Below, one piece after another: positions 23,903 to 36,596 of a stretch of DNA of 64,000 nt; positions within the stretch are counted from its first letter, which is position 1; every line of letters begins with the position of its first letter. The position numbers and the translations under genes were made by a program. Source of the stretch: Metallyticus violacea (lineage: Eukaryota > Arthropoda > Insecta > Mantodea > Metallyticidae); assembly GCA_030762175.1 (NCBI GenBank), contig JAUJEO010000019.1, positions 6,454,001-6,518,000 on the forward strand. The letters are read 5' to 3'. Below the pieces are notes generated by a model, which did not search any database, was not told the origin of the DNA, and saw only the letters and a list, made by a program, of their open reading frames with translations.

Positions 23903-26900
23903 GCGCAAATAATCTGGAAAAGAAAAAAATTTTTTTTCGAAGTTTGGAAACTTCCTTAGAATCACTTTTTTTCCATTCTTATTTGAGATAACTTGTTCTC
24001 TTTCATTATACTAGTTTGATAGCCTTAGACAAGCATATTATGCGCAAAGAATCTCGAAAAGAAAAAAATTTTTTTTAAGAAGTTTGGAAACTTCGTTAGA
24101 ATCACTTTTTTTCCGTTCTTATTTAAGATAACTTGTTCTCTTTCATTATACTAGTTTGATAGCCTTAGACAAGCATATTATGCGCAAAGAATCTCGAAAA
24201 GAAAAAAATTTTTTTTCGAAGTTTGGAAACTTCGTTAGAATCACTTTTTTTCCGTTCTTATTTGAGATAACTGGTTCTCTTTCATTATACTAGTTTGATA
24301 GCCTCAGACAAGCATATTATGCGCAAAGAATCTCGAAAAGAAAAAAATTTTTTTTCTAAGTTTGGAAACTTCCTTAGAATCACTTTTTTTCCATTCTTAT
24401 TTGAGATAACTTGTTCTCTTTCATTATACTTGTTTGATAGCCTTAGACAAGCATATTATGCGCAAAGAATCTCGAAAAGAAAAAAATTTTTTTTCGAAGT
24501 TTGGAAACTTCGTTAGAATCACTTTTTTTCCGTTCTTATTTAAGATTACTGGTTCTCTTTCATTATACTAGTTTGATAGCCTCAGACAAGCATATTATGC
24601 GCAAAGAATCTCGAAAAGAAAAAAATTTTTTTTCGAAGTTTGGAAACTTCGTTAGAATCACTTTTTTTCCGTTCTTATTTGAGATAACTTGTTCTCTTTC
24701 ATTATACTAGTTTGATAGCCTTAGACAAGCATATTATGCGCAAAGAATCTCGAAAAGAAAAAAATTTTTTTTCGAAGTTTGGAAACTTCGTTAGAATCAC
24801 TTTTTTTCCGTTCTTATTTAAGATTACTGGTTCTCTTTCATTATACTAGTTTGATAGCCTCAGACAAGCATATTATGCGCAAAGAAACTCGAAAAGAAAA
24901 AAATTTTATTTCGAAGTTTGGAAACTTCGTTAGAATCACTTTTTTTCCGTTCTTATTTGAGATAACTGGTTCTCTTTCATTATACTAGTTTGATAGCCTC
25001 AGACAAGCATATTATGCGCAAAGAATCTCGAAAAGAAAAAAATTTTTTTTCGAAGTTTGGAAACTTCCTTAGAATCACAATTTTTCCATTCTTATTTGAG
25101 ATAACTTGTTCTCTTTCATTATACTAGTTTGATAGCCTTAGACCAGCATATTATGCGCAAAGAATCTGGAAAAGAAAAAAATTTTTTTTCGAAGTTTGGA
25201 AACTTCGTTAGAATCACTTTTTTTCCGTTCTTATTTAAGATAACTTGTTCTCTTTCATTATACTAGTTTGATAGCCTTAGACAAGCATATTATGCGCAAA
25301 GAATCTCGAAAAGAAAAAAATTTTTTTTCGAAGTTTGACAACTTCGTTAGAATCACTTTTTTTCCGTTCTTATTTAAGATTACTGGTTCTCTTTCATTAT
25401 ACTAGTTTGATAGCCTCAGACAAGCATACTATACGCAAAGAATCTCGAAAAGAAAAAAATTTTTTTTCGAAGTTTGGAAACTTCGTTATAATCACTTTTT
25501 TTCCGTTCTTATTTGAGATAACTTGTTCTCTTTCATTATACTAGTTTGATAGCCTTAGACAAGCATATTGTGCGCAAAGAATCTCGAAAATAAAAAAATT
25601 TTTTTTCGAAGTTTGGAAACTTCATTAGAATCACTTTTTTTCCGTTCTTATTCAAGATTACTGGTTCTCTTTCATTATACTAGTTTGATAGCCTCAGACA
25701 AGCATATTATGCGCAAAGAATTGTCGAAAAGAAAAAAATTTTATTTCGAAGTTTGGAAACTTCGTTAGAATCACTTTTTTTCGTTCTTATTTGAGATAAC
25801 TGGTTCTCTTTCATTATACTAGTTTGATAGCCTCAGAAAAGCATATTATGCGCAAAGAATCTCTAAAAGAAAAAAATTTTTTTTCGAAGTTTGGAAACTT
25901 CGTTAGAATCACTTTTTTTCCGTTCTTATTTGAGATAACTGGTTCTCTTTCATTATACTAGTTTGATAGCCTCAGAAAAGCATAGGTATGCCCAAAGATT
26001 CTCGAAAAGAAAATAAATTTTTTTCGAAGTTTGGAAACTTCGTTAGAATCACTTTTTTTCCGTTCTTATTTGAGATAACTGGTTCTCTTTCATTATACTA
26101 GTTTGATAGCCTCAGACAAGCATATTATGCGCAAAGAATCTCGAAAAGAAAAAAATTTTTTTTCGAAGTTTGGAAACTTCCTTAGAATCACTTTTTTTCC
26201 ATTCTTATTTGATATAACTTGTTCTCTTTTATTATACTTGTTTGATAGCCTTAGACAAGCATATTATGCGCAAAGAATCTCGAAAAGAAAAAAATTTTTT
26301 TTCGAAGTTTGGAAACTTCGTTAGAATCACTTTTTTTCCGTTCTTATTTGAGATAACTGGTTCTCTTTCATTATACTAGTTTGATAGCCTCAGACAAGCA
26401 TATTATGCGCAAAGAATCTCGAAAAGAAAAAAATTTTTTTTCGAAGTTTGGAAACTTCCTTAGAATCACTTTTTTTCCATTCTTATTTGAGATAACTTGT
26501 TCTCTTTCATTATACTAGTTTGATAGCCTTAGACAAGCATATTATGCGCAAAGAATCTCGAAAAGAAAAAATTTTTTTTTCGAAGTTTGGAAACTTCTTT
26601 AGAATCACTTTTTTTCCGTTCTTATTTAAGATAACTTGTTCTCTTTCATTATACTAGTTTGATAGCCTTAGACAAGCATATTATGCGCAAAGAATCTCGA
26701 AAAGAAAAAAAATTTTTTTCGAAGTTTGGAAACTTCCTTAGAATCACTTTTTTTCCATTCTTATTTGAGATAACTTGTTCTCTTTCATTATACTTGTTTG
26801 ATAGCCTTAGACAAGCATATTATGCGCAAAGAATCTCGAAAAGAAAAAAATTTTTTTTCGAAGTTTGGAAACTTCGTTAGAATCACTTTTTTTCCGTTCT

Positions 26901-28768
26901 TATTTAAGATTACTGGTTCTCTTTCATTATACTAGTTTGATAGCCTCAGACAAGCATATTATGCGCAAAGAATCTCGAAAAGAAAAAAATTTTTTTTCGA
27001 AGTTTGGAAACTTCGTTAGAATCACTTTTTTTCCGTTCTTATTTGAGATAACTTGTTCTCTTTCATTATACTAGTTTGATAGCCTTAGACAAGCATATTA
27101 TGCGCAAAGAATCTCGAAAGGAAAAAAAGTTTTTTTCGAAGTTTGGAAACTTCGTTAGAATCACTTTTTTTCCGTTCTTATTTAAGATTACTGGTTCTCT
27201 TTCATTATACTAGTTTGATAGCCTCAGACAAGCATATTATGCGCAAAGAATCTCGAAAAGAAAAAAATTTTATTTCGAAGTTTGGAAACTTCGTTAGAAT
27301 CACTTTTTTTCCGTTCTTATTTGAGATAACTTGTTCTCTTTCATTATACTAGTTTGATAGCCTTAGACAAGCATATTATGCGCAAAGAATCTCGAAAAGA
27401 AAAAAATTTTTTTTCGAAGTTTGGAAACTTCCTTAGAATCACTTTTTTTCCATTCTTATTTGAGATAACTTGTTCTCTTTCATTATACTTGTTTGATAGC
27501 CTTAGACAAGCATATTATGCGCAAAGAATCTAGAAAAGAAAAAATTTTTTTTTCGAAGATTGGAAACCTCGTTAGAATCACTTTTTTCCGTTCTTATTTG
27601 AGATAACTGGTTCTCTTTCATTATACTAGTTTGATAGTCTCAGAAAAGCATATTATGCGCAAAGAATCTCGAAAAGAAAAAAATTTTTTTTCGAAGTTTG
27701 GAAACTTCCTTAGAATCACTTTTTTTCCATTCTTATTTGAGATAACTTGTTCTCTTTCATTATACTAGTTTGATAGCCTTAGACAAGCATATTATGCGCA
27801 AAGAATCTCGAAAAGAAAAAAATTTTTTTTCGAAGTTTGGAAACTTCCTTAGAATCACTTTTTTTCCATTCTTATTTGAGATAACTTGTTCTCTTTCATT
27901 ATACTAGTTTGATAGCCTTAGACAAGCATATTATGCGCAAAGAATCTCGAAAAGAAAAAAATTTTTTTTCGAAGTTTGGAAACTTCGTTAGAATCACTTT
28001 TATTCCGTTCTTATTTAAGATAACTTGTTCTCTTTCATTATACTAGTTTGATAGCCTTAGACAAGCATATTATGCGCAAAGAATCTCGAAAAGAAAAAAA
28101 ATTTTTTTCGAAATTTGGAAACTTCCTTAGAATCACTTTTTTTCCATTCTTATTTGAGATAACTTGTTCTCTTTCATTATACTTGTTTGATAGCCTTAGA
28201 CAAGCATATTATGCGCAAAGAATCTAGAAAAGAAAAAAATTTTTTTTCGAAGATTGGAAACCTCGTTAGAATTACTTTTTTTCCGTTCTTATTTGAGATA
28301 ACTGGTTCTCTTTCATTATACTAGTTTGATAGCCTCAGACAAGCACATTATGCGCAAAGAATCTCGAAAAGAAAAAAAATTTTTTTCGAAGTTTGGAAAC
28401 TTCCTTAGAATCACTTTTTTTCCATTCTTATTTGAGATAGCTTGTTCTCTTTCATTATACTAGTTTGATAGCCTTAGACAAGCATATTATGCGCAAAGAA
28501 TCTCGAAAAGAAAAAAAATTTTTTTCGAAGTTTGGAAACTTCCTTAGAATCACTTTTTTTCCATTCTTATTTGAGATAACTTGTTCTCTTTCATTATACT
28601 TGTTTGATAGCCTTAGACAAGCATAATATGCGCAAAGAATCTCGAAAAGAAAAAAATTTTTTTTCGAAGTTTGGACACTTCGTTAGAATCACTTTTTTTC
28701 CGTTCTTATTTGAGATAACTGGTTCTCTTTCATTATACTAGTTTGATAGCCTCAGACAAGCATATTAT
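23209..28768. repeat. Left-domain HOR interval, 40 monomers
   Basis: It is bounded by 'gcgaaaag' at 23209 and 28769, exactly 40x139 = 5560 bp. It contains the three-monomer cassette (23755), the 'tattgtgcgc' monomer (about 25566), the 'cataggtatgccc' monomer (25980), the 'gatataac' monomer (about 26212) and the beginning of copy 3. Confidence 0.65.
23627..26320. repeat. Block repeated 47 monomers downstream
   Basis: It pairs with 30160-32853 at a constant offset of 6533 = 47x139, the longest exactly in-register match I found in the left domain. Shared rare markers are 'aaatattctc', the cassette 'aataatctgg' and 'ttttaagaag', 'cacaattttt' (about 25078 and 31610), 'ttagaccagc', 'gtttgacaac' (about 25333), 'catactatacgc', 'gaattgtcg' and 'aaataaattt'. 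One difference is 'ttctaag' at about 24355 against 'ttcgaag' at 30888. Confidence 0.8.
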
Positions 28769-30156
28769 GCGAAAAGAATCTCGAAAAGAAAAAAATTTTT
28801 TTTCGAAGTTTGGAAACTTCCTTAGAATCACTTTTTTTCCATTCTTATTTGAGATAACTTGTTCTCTTTCATTATACTTGTTTGATAGCCTTAGACAAGC
28901 ATATTATGCGCAAAGAATCTCGAAAAGAAAAAAATTTTTTTTCGAAGTTTGGAAACTTCGTTATAATCACTTTTTTCCGTTCTTATTTAAGATTACTGGT
29001 TCTCTTTCATTATACTAGTTTGATAGCCTCAGACAAGCATATTATGCGCAAAGAATCTCGAAAAGAAAAAAATTTTTTTTCGAAGTTTGGAAACTTCGTT
29101 AGAATCACTTTTTTTCCGTTCTTATTTGAGATAACTTGTTCTCTTTCATTATACTAGTTTGATAGCCTTAGACAAGCATATTATGCGCAAAGAATCTCGA
29201 AAAGAAAAAATTTTTTTTTCGAAGTTAGGAAACTTCGTTAGAATCACTTTTTTTCCGTTCTTATTTAAGATTACTGGTTCTCTTTCATTATACTAGTTTG
29301 ATAGCCTCAGACAAGCATATTTTGCGCAAAGAATGTCGAAAAGATTAAAATTTTATTTCGAAGTTTGGAAACTTCGTTAGAATCACTTTTTTTTCGTTCT
29401 TATTTGAGATAACTGGTTCTCTTTCATTATACTAGTTTGATAGCCTCAGACAAGCATATTATGCGCAAAGAATCTCGAAAAGAAAAAAATTTTTTTTCGA
29501 AGTTTGGAAACTTCCTTAGAATCACTTTTTTTCCATTCTTATTTGAGATAACTTGTTCTCTTTCATTATACTAGTTTGATAGCCTTAGACTAGCATATTA
29601 TGCGCAAAGAATCTCGAAAAGAAAAAAATTTTTTTTCGAAGTTTGGAAACTTCGTTAGAATCACTTTTTTTCCGTTCTTATTTAAGATAACTTGTTCTCT
29701 TTCATTATACTAGTTTGATAGCCTTAGACAAGCATATTATGCGCAAAGAATCTCGAAAAGAAAAAAATTTTTTTTCGAAGTTTGGAAACTTCCTTAGAAT
29801 CACTTTTTTTCCATTCTTATTTGAGATAACTTGTTCTCTTTCATTATACTTGTTTGATAGCCTTAGACAAGCATATTATGCGCAAAGAATCTCGAAAAGA
29901 AAAAAATTTTTTTTCGAAGTTTGGAAACTTCGTTAGAATCACTTTTTTTCCGTTCTTATTTGAGATAACTGGTTCTCTTTCATTATACTAGTTTGATAGC
30001 CTCAGACAAGCATATTATGCGCAAAGAATCACGAAAAGAAAAAAATTTTTTTTCGAAGTTTGGAAACTTCGTTAGAATCACTTTTTTTCCGTTCTTATTT
30101 GAGATAACTTGTTCTCTTTCATTATACTAGTTTGATAGCCTTAGACAAGCATATTA
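26335..30156. repeat. Left-domain repeat, copy 3 of three
   Basis: It follows copy 2 to about 29184 and copy 1 from there to 30156, including 'gttaggaaac' (about 29224), 'gaatgtcgaaaagatt' (about 29332) and 'gaatcacgaaaag' (about 30027). Copy 3 is therefore colinear with copy 1 over its whole length, and copy 2 is the rearranged one. Confidence 0.75.
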
Positions 30157-30159
30157 TGC

Positions 30160-32853
30160 GCAAATATTCTCGAAAAGAAAAAAAATTTTTTTCGAAGTTT
30201 GGAAACTTCGTTAGAATCACTTTTTTTCCGTTCTTATTTGAGATAACTGGTTCTCTTTCATTATACTAGTTTGATAGCCTCAGAAAAGCATATTATGCGC
30301 AAAGAATCTAGAAAAGAAAAAAATTTTTTTTCGAAGATTGGAAACCTCGTTAGAATCACTTTTTTTCCGTTCTTATTTGAGATAACTGGTTCTCTTTCAT
30401 TATACTAGTTTGATAGCCTCAGACAAGCATATTATGCGCAAATAATCTGGAAAAGAAAAAAATTTTTTTTCGAAGTTTGGAAACTTCCTTAGAATCACTT
30501 TTTTTCCATTCTTATTTGAGATAACTTGTTCTCTTTCATTATACTAGTTTGATAGCCTTAGACAAGCATATTATGCGCAAAGAATCTCGAAAAGAAAAAA
30601 ATTTTTTTTAAGAAGTTTGGAAACTTCGTTAGAATCACTTTTTTTCCGTTCTTATTTAAGATAACTTGTTCTCTTTCATTATACTAGTTTGATAGCCTTA
30701 GACAAGCATATTATGCGCAAAGAATCTCGAAAAGAAAAAAATTTTTTTTCGAAGTTTGGAAACTTCGTTAGAATCACTTTTTTTCCGTTCTTATTTGAGA
30801 TAACTGGTTCTCTTTCATTATACTAGTTTGATAGCCTCAGACAAGCATATTATGCGCAAAGAATCTCGAAAAGAAAAAAATTTTTTTTCGAAGTTTGGAA
30901 ACTTCCTTAGAATCACTTTTTTTCCATTCTTATTTGAGATAACTTGTTCTCTTTCATTATACTTGTTTGATAGCCTTAGACAAGCATATTATGCGCAAAG
31001 AATCTCGAAAAGAAAAAAATTTTTTTTCGAAGTTTGGAAACTTCGTTAGAATCACTTTTTTTCCGTTCTTATTTAAGATTACTGGTTCTCTTTCATTATA
31101 CTAGTTTGATAGCCTCAGACAAGCATATTATGCGCAAAGAATCTCGAAAAGAAAAAAATTTTTTTTCGAAGTTTGGAAACTTCGTTAGAATCACTTTTTT
31201 TCCGTTCTTATTTGAGATAACTTGTTCTCTTTCATTATACTAGTTTGATAGCCTTAGACAAGCATATTATGCGCAAAGAATCTCGAAAAGAAAAAAATTT
31301 TTTTTCGAAGTTTGGAAACTTCGTTAGAATCACTTTTTTTCCGTTCTTATTTAAGATTACTGGTTCTCTTTCATTATACTAGTTTGATAGCCTCAGACAA
31401 GCATATTATGCGCAAAGAAACTCGAAAAGAAAAAAATTTTATTTCGAAGTTTGGAAACTTCGTTAGAATCACTTTTTTTCCGTTCTTATTTGAGATAACT
31501 GGTTCTCTTTCATTATACTAGTTTGATAGCCTCAGACAAGCATATTATGCGCAAAGAATCTCGAAAAGAAAAAAATTTTTTTTCGAAGTTTGGAAACTTC
31601 CTTAGAATCACAATTTTTCCATTCTTATTTGAGATAACTTGTTCTCTTTCATTATACTAGTTTGATAGCCTTAGACCAGCATATTATGCGCAAAGAATCT
31701 GGAAAAGAAAAAAATTTTTTTTCGAAGTTTGGAAACTTCGTTAGAATCACTTTTTTTCCGTTCTTATTTAAGATAACTTGTTCTCTTTCATTATACTAGT
31801 TTGATAGCCTTAGACAAGCATATTATGCGCAAAGAATCTCGAAAAGAAAAAATTTTTTTTTCGAAGTTTGACAACTTCGTTAGAATCACTTTTTTTCCGT
31901 TCTTATTTAAGATTACTGGTTCTCTTTCATTATACTAGTTTGATAGCCTCAGACAAGCATACTATACGCAAAGAATCTCGAAAAGAAAAAAATTTTTTTT
32001 CGAAGTTTGGAAACTTCGTTATAATCACTTTTTTTCCGTTCTTATTTGAGATAACTTGTTCTCTTTCATTATACTAGTTTGATAGCCTTAGACAAGCATA
32101 TTGTGCGCAAAGAATCTCGAAAATAAAAAAATTTTTTTTCGAAGTTTGGAAACTTCGTTAGAATCACTTTTTTTCCGTTCTTATTCAAGATTACTGGTTC
32201 TCTTTCATTATACTAGTTTGATAGCCTCAGACAAGCATATTATGCGCAAAGAATTGTCGAAAAGAAAAAAATTTTATTTCGAAGTTTGGAAACTTCGTTA
32301 GAATCACTTTTTTTCGTTCTTATTTGAGATAACTGGTTCTCTTTCATTATACTAGTTTGATAGCCTCAGAAAAGCATATTATGCGCAAAGAATCTCTAAA
32401 AGAAAAAAATTTTTTTTCGAAGTTTGGAAACTTCGTTAGAATCACTTTTTTTCCGTTCTTATTTGAGATAACTGGTTCTCTTTCATTATACTAGTTTGAT
32501 AGCCTCAGAAAAGCATAGGTATGCCCAAAGATTCTCGAAAAGAAAATAAATTTTTTTCGAAGTTTGGAAACTTCGTTAGAATCACTTTTTTTCCGTTCTT
32601 ATTTGAGATAACTGGTTCTCTTTCATTATACTAGTTTGATAGCCTCAGACAAGCATATTATGCGCAAAGAATCTCGAAAAGAAAAAAATTTTTTTTCGAA
32701 GTTTGGAAACTTCCTTAGAATCACTTTTTTTCCATTCTTATTTGATATAACTTGTTCTCTTTTATTATACTTGTTTGATAGCCTTAGACAAGCATATTAT
32801 GCGCAAAGAATCTCGAAAAGAAAAAAATTTTTTTTCGAAGTTTGGAAACTTCG
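30160..32853. repeat. Second copy of the 47-monomer-offset block
   Basis: This is the partner of 23627-26320. It contains the last 'ggaaacctcg' monomer of the window, at about 30336. After about 32860 it leaves that pattern ('aagattactgg' instead of 'gagataactgg') and follows the 11.1-12.9 kb block. Confidence 0.8.
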
Positions 32854-34391
32854 TTAGAATCACTTTTTTTCCGTTCTTATTTAAGATTACTGGTTCTCTT
32901 TCATTATACTAGTTTGATAGCCTCAGACAAGCATATTATGCGCAAAGAATCTCGAAAAGAAAAAAATTTTTTTTCGAAGTTTGGAAACTTCCTTAGAATC
33001 ACTTTTTTTCCATTCTTATTTGAGATAACTTGTTCTCTTTCATTATACTTGTTGGATAGCCTTAGACAAGCATATTATGCGCAAAGAATCTCGAAAAGAA
33101 AAAAATTTTTTTTCGAAGTTTGGAAACTTCGTTAGAATCACTTTCTTTCCGTTCTTATTTAAGATTACTGGTTCTCTTTCTATATACTAGTTTGATAGCC
33201 TCAGACAAGCATATTATGCGCAAAGAATCTCGAAAAGAAAAAAATTTTTTTTCGAAGTTTGGAAACTTCCTTAGAATCACTTTTTTTCCATTCTTATTTG
33301 AGATAACTTGTTCTCTTTCATTATACTTGTTTGATAGCCTTAGACAAGCATATTATGCGCAAAGAATCTCGAAAAGAAAAAAATTTTTTTTCGAAGTTTG
33401 GAAACTTCGTTAGAATCACTTTTTTTCCGTTCTTATTTAAGATTACTGGTTCTCTTTCATTATACTAGTTTGATAGCCTCAGACAAGCATATTATGCGCA
33501 AAGAATCTCGAAAAGAAAAAAATTTTTTTTCGAAGTTTGGAAACTTCGTTAGAATCACTTTTTTTCCGTTCTTATTTGAGATAACTTGTTCTCTTTCATT
33601 ATACTAGTTTGATAGCCTTAGACAAGCATATTATTCGCAAAGAATCTCGAAAAGAAAAAAAAATTTTTTCGAAGTTTGGAAACTTCGTTAGAATCACTTT
33701 TTTTCCGTTCTTATTTAAGATTACTGGTTCTCTTTCATTATACTAGTTTGATAGCCACAGACAAGCATATTATGCGCAAAGAATCTCGAAAAGAAAAAAA
33801 TTTTATTTCGAAGTTTGGAAACTTCGTTAGAATCACTTTTTTTCCATTCTTATTTGAGATAACTTGTTCTCTTTCATTATACTAGTTTGATAGCCTCAGA
33901 AAAGCATATTATGCGCAAAGAATCTCTAAAAGAAAAAATTTTTTTTTCGAAGTTTGGAAACTTCGTTAGAATCACTTTTTTTCCGTTCTTATTTGAGATA
34001 ACTGGTTCTCTTTCATTATACTAGTTTGATAGCCTCAGAAAAGCATAGGTATGCGCAAAGAATCTCGAAAAGAAAAAAATTTTTTTTCGAAGTTTGGAAA
34101 CTTCGTTAGAATCACTTTTTTTCCGTTCTTATTTGAGATAACTGGTTCTCTTTCATTATACTAGTTTGATAGCCTCAGACAAGCATATTATGCGCAAAGA
34201 ATCTCGAAAAGAAAAAAATTTTTTTTCGAAGTTTGGAAACTTCCTTAGAATCACTTTTTTTCCATTCTTATTTGAGATAACTTGTTCTCTTTCATTATAC
34301 TAGTTTGATAGCCTTAGACAAGCATATTATGCGCAAAGAATCTCGAAAAGAAAAAAATTTTTTTTCGAAGTTTGGAAACTTCGTTAGAATC
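32636..34391. repeat. Bridge block between left and right domains
   Basis: This is the partner of 11105-12860. It holds the first member of the regularly spaced 'tattattcgc' series (33632), the first 'tctatatac' since 11649 (about 33180) and a 'cataggtatgcgc' monomer (34043). These are right-domain markers, so the block is the likely seed, or a descendant, of the right domain. It overlaps the end of the preceding block by one and a half monomers. Confidence 0.75.
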
Positions 34392-36596
34392 ACTTTTTTT
34401 CCGTTCTTATTTAAGATTACTGGTTCTCTTTCATTATACTAGTTTGATAGCCTCAGACAAGCATATTATGCGCAAAGAATCTCGAAAAGAAAAAAATTTT
34501 ATTTCGAAGTTTGGAAACTTCGTTAGAATCACTTTTTTTCCGTTCTTATTTGAGATAACTGGTTCTCTTTCATTATACTAGTTTGATAGCCTCAGACAAG
34601 CATATTATGCGCAAAGAATCTCGAAAAGAAAAAAATTTTTTTTCGAAGTTTGGAAACTTCCTTAGAATCACTTTTTTTCCATTCTTATTTGAGATAACTT
34701 GTTCTCTTTCATTATACTTGTTTGATAGCCTTAGACAAGCATATTGTGCGCAAAGAATCTCGAAAATAAAAAAATTTTTTTTCGAAGTTTGGAAACTTCT
34801 TTAGAATCACTTTTTTTCCGTTCTTATTCAAGATTACTGGTTCTCTTTCATTATACTAGTTTGATAGCCTCAGACAAGCATATTATGCGCAAAGAATTCT
34901 CGAAAAGAAAAAAATTTTATTTCGAAGTTTGGAAACTTCGTTATAATCACTTTTTTTCCGTTCTTATTTGAGATAACTTGTTCTCTTTCATTATACTAGT
35001 TTGATAGCCTTAGACAAGCATATTGTGCCCAAAGAATCTCGAAAAGAAAAAAAATTTTTTTCGAAGTTTGGAAACTTCGTTAGAATCACTTTTTTTCCGT
35101 TCTTATTTGAGATAACTGGTTCTCTTTCATTATACTAGTTTGATAGCCTCAGACAAGCATATTATGCGCAAAAAATCTCGAAAAGAAAAAAATTTTTTTT
35201 CGAAGTTTGGAAACTTCCTTAGAATCACTTTTTTTCCATTCTTATTTGATATAACTTGTTCTCTTTTATTATACTTGTTTGATAGCCTTAGACAAGCATA
35301 TTATGCGCAAAGAATCTCGAAAAGAAAAAAATTTTTTTTCGAAGTTTGGAAACTTCGTTAGAATCACTTTTTTTCCGTTCTTATTTAAGATTACTGGTTC
35401 TCTTTCATTATACTAGTTTGATAGCCTCAGACAAGCATATTATGCGCAAAGAATCTCGAAAAGAAAAAATTTTTTTTTCGAAGTTTGGAAACTTCGTTAG
35501 AATCACTTTTTTTCCGTTCTTATTTGAGATAACTAATTCTCTTTCATTATACTAGTTTGATAGCCTCAGACAAGCATATTATGCGCAAAGAATCTCGAAA
35601 AGAAAAAAAATTTTTTTCGAAGTTTGGAAACTTCCTTAGAATCACTTTTTTTCCATTCTTATTTGAGATAACTTGTTCTCTTTCATTATACTTGTTGGAT
35701 AGCCTTAGACAAGCATATTATGCGCAAAGAATCTCGAAAAGAAAAAAATTTTTTTTCGAAGTTTGGAAACTTCGTTAGAATCACTTTTTTTCCGTTCTTA
35801 TTTAAGATTACTGGTTCTCTTTCTATATACTAGTTTGATAGCCTCAGACAAGCATATTATGCGCAAAGAATCTCGAAAAGAAAAAAATTTTTTTTCGAAG
35901 TTTGGAAACTTCCTCAGAATCACTTTTTTTCCATTCTTATTTGAGATAACTTGTTCTCTTTCATTATACTTGTTTGATAGCCTTAGACAAGCATATTATG
36001 CGCAAAGAATCTCGAAAAGAAAAAAAATTTTTTTCGAAGTTTGGAAACTTCGTTAGAATCACTTTTTTTCCGTTCTTATTTAAGATTACTGGTTCTCTTT
36101 CATTATACTAGTTTGATAGCCTCAGACAAGCATATTATGCGCAAAGAATCTCGAAAAGAAAAAAATTTTTTTTCGAAGTTTGGAAACTTCGTTAGAATCA
36201 CTTTTTTTCCGTTCTTATTTGAGATAACTGGTTCTCTTTCATTATACTAGTTTGATAGCCTCAGACAAGCATATTATGCGCAAAGAATCTCGAAAAGTAA
36301 AAAATTTTTTTTCGAAGTTTGGAAACTTCCTTAGAATCACTTTTTTTCCATTCTTATTTGAGATAACTTGTTCTCTTTCATTATACTTGTTGGATAGCCT
36401 TAGACAAGCAAACTATGCGCAAAGAATCTCGAAAAGAAAAAAATTTTTTTTCGAAGTTTGGAAACTTCGTTAGAATCACTTTCTTTCCGTTCTTATTTAA
36501 GATTACTGGTTCTCTTTCTATATACTAGTTTGATAGCCTCAGACAAGCATATTATGCGCAAAGAATCTCGAAAAGAAAAAAATTTTTTTTCGAAGT
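33398..36596. repeat. Right-domain HOR unit, 23 monomers
   Basis: The unit start is placed 234 bp before 'tattattcgc' (33632), at a 'taagattactgg' monomer; the next start is 3199 bp on. It contains a single 'tattgtgcgc' monomer (about 34741), 'gaattctcg' (about 34895), the 'gatataac' monomer (about 35249) and two 'tctatatac' monomers (about 35823 and 36518). From about 35140 its order is repeated at 51137 onwards. Confidence 0.65.
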
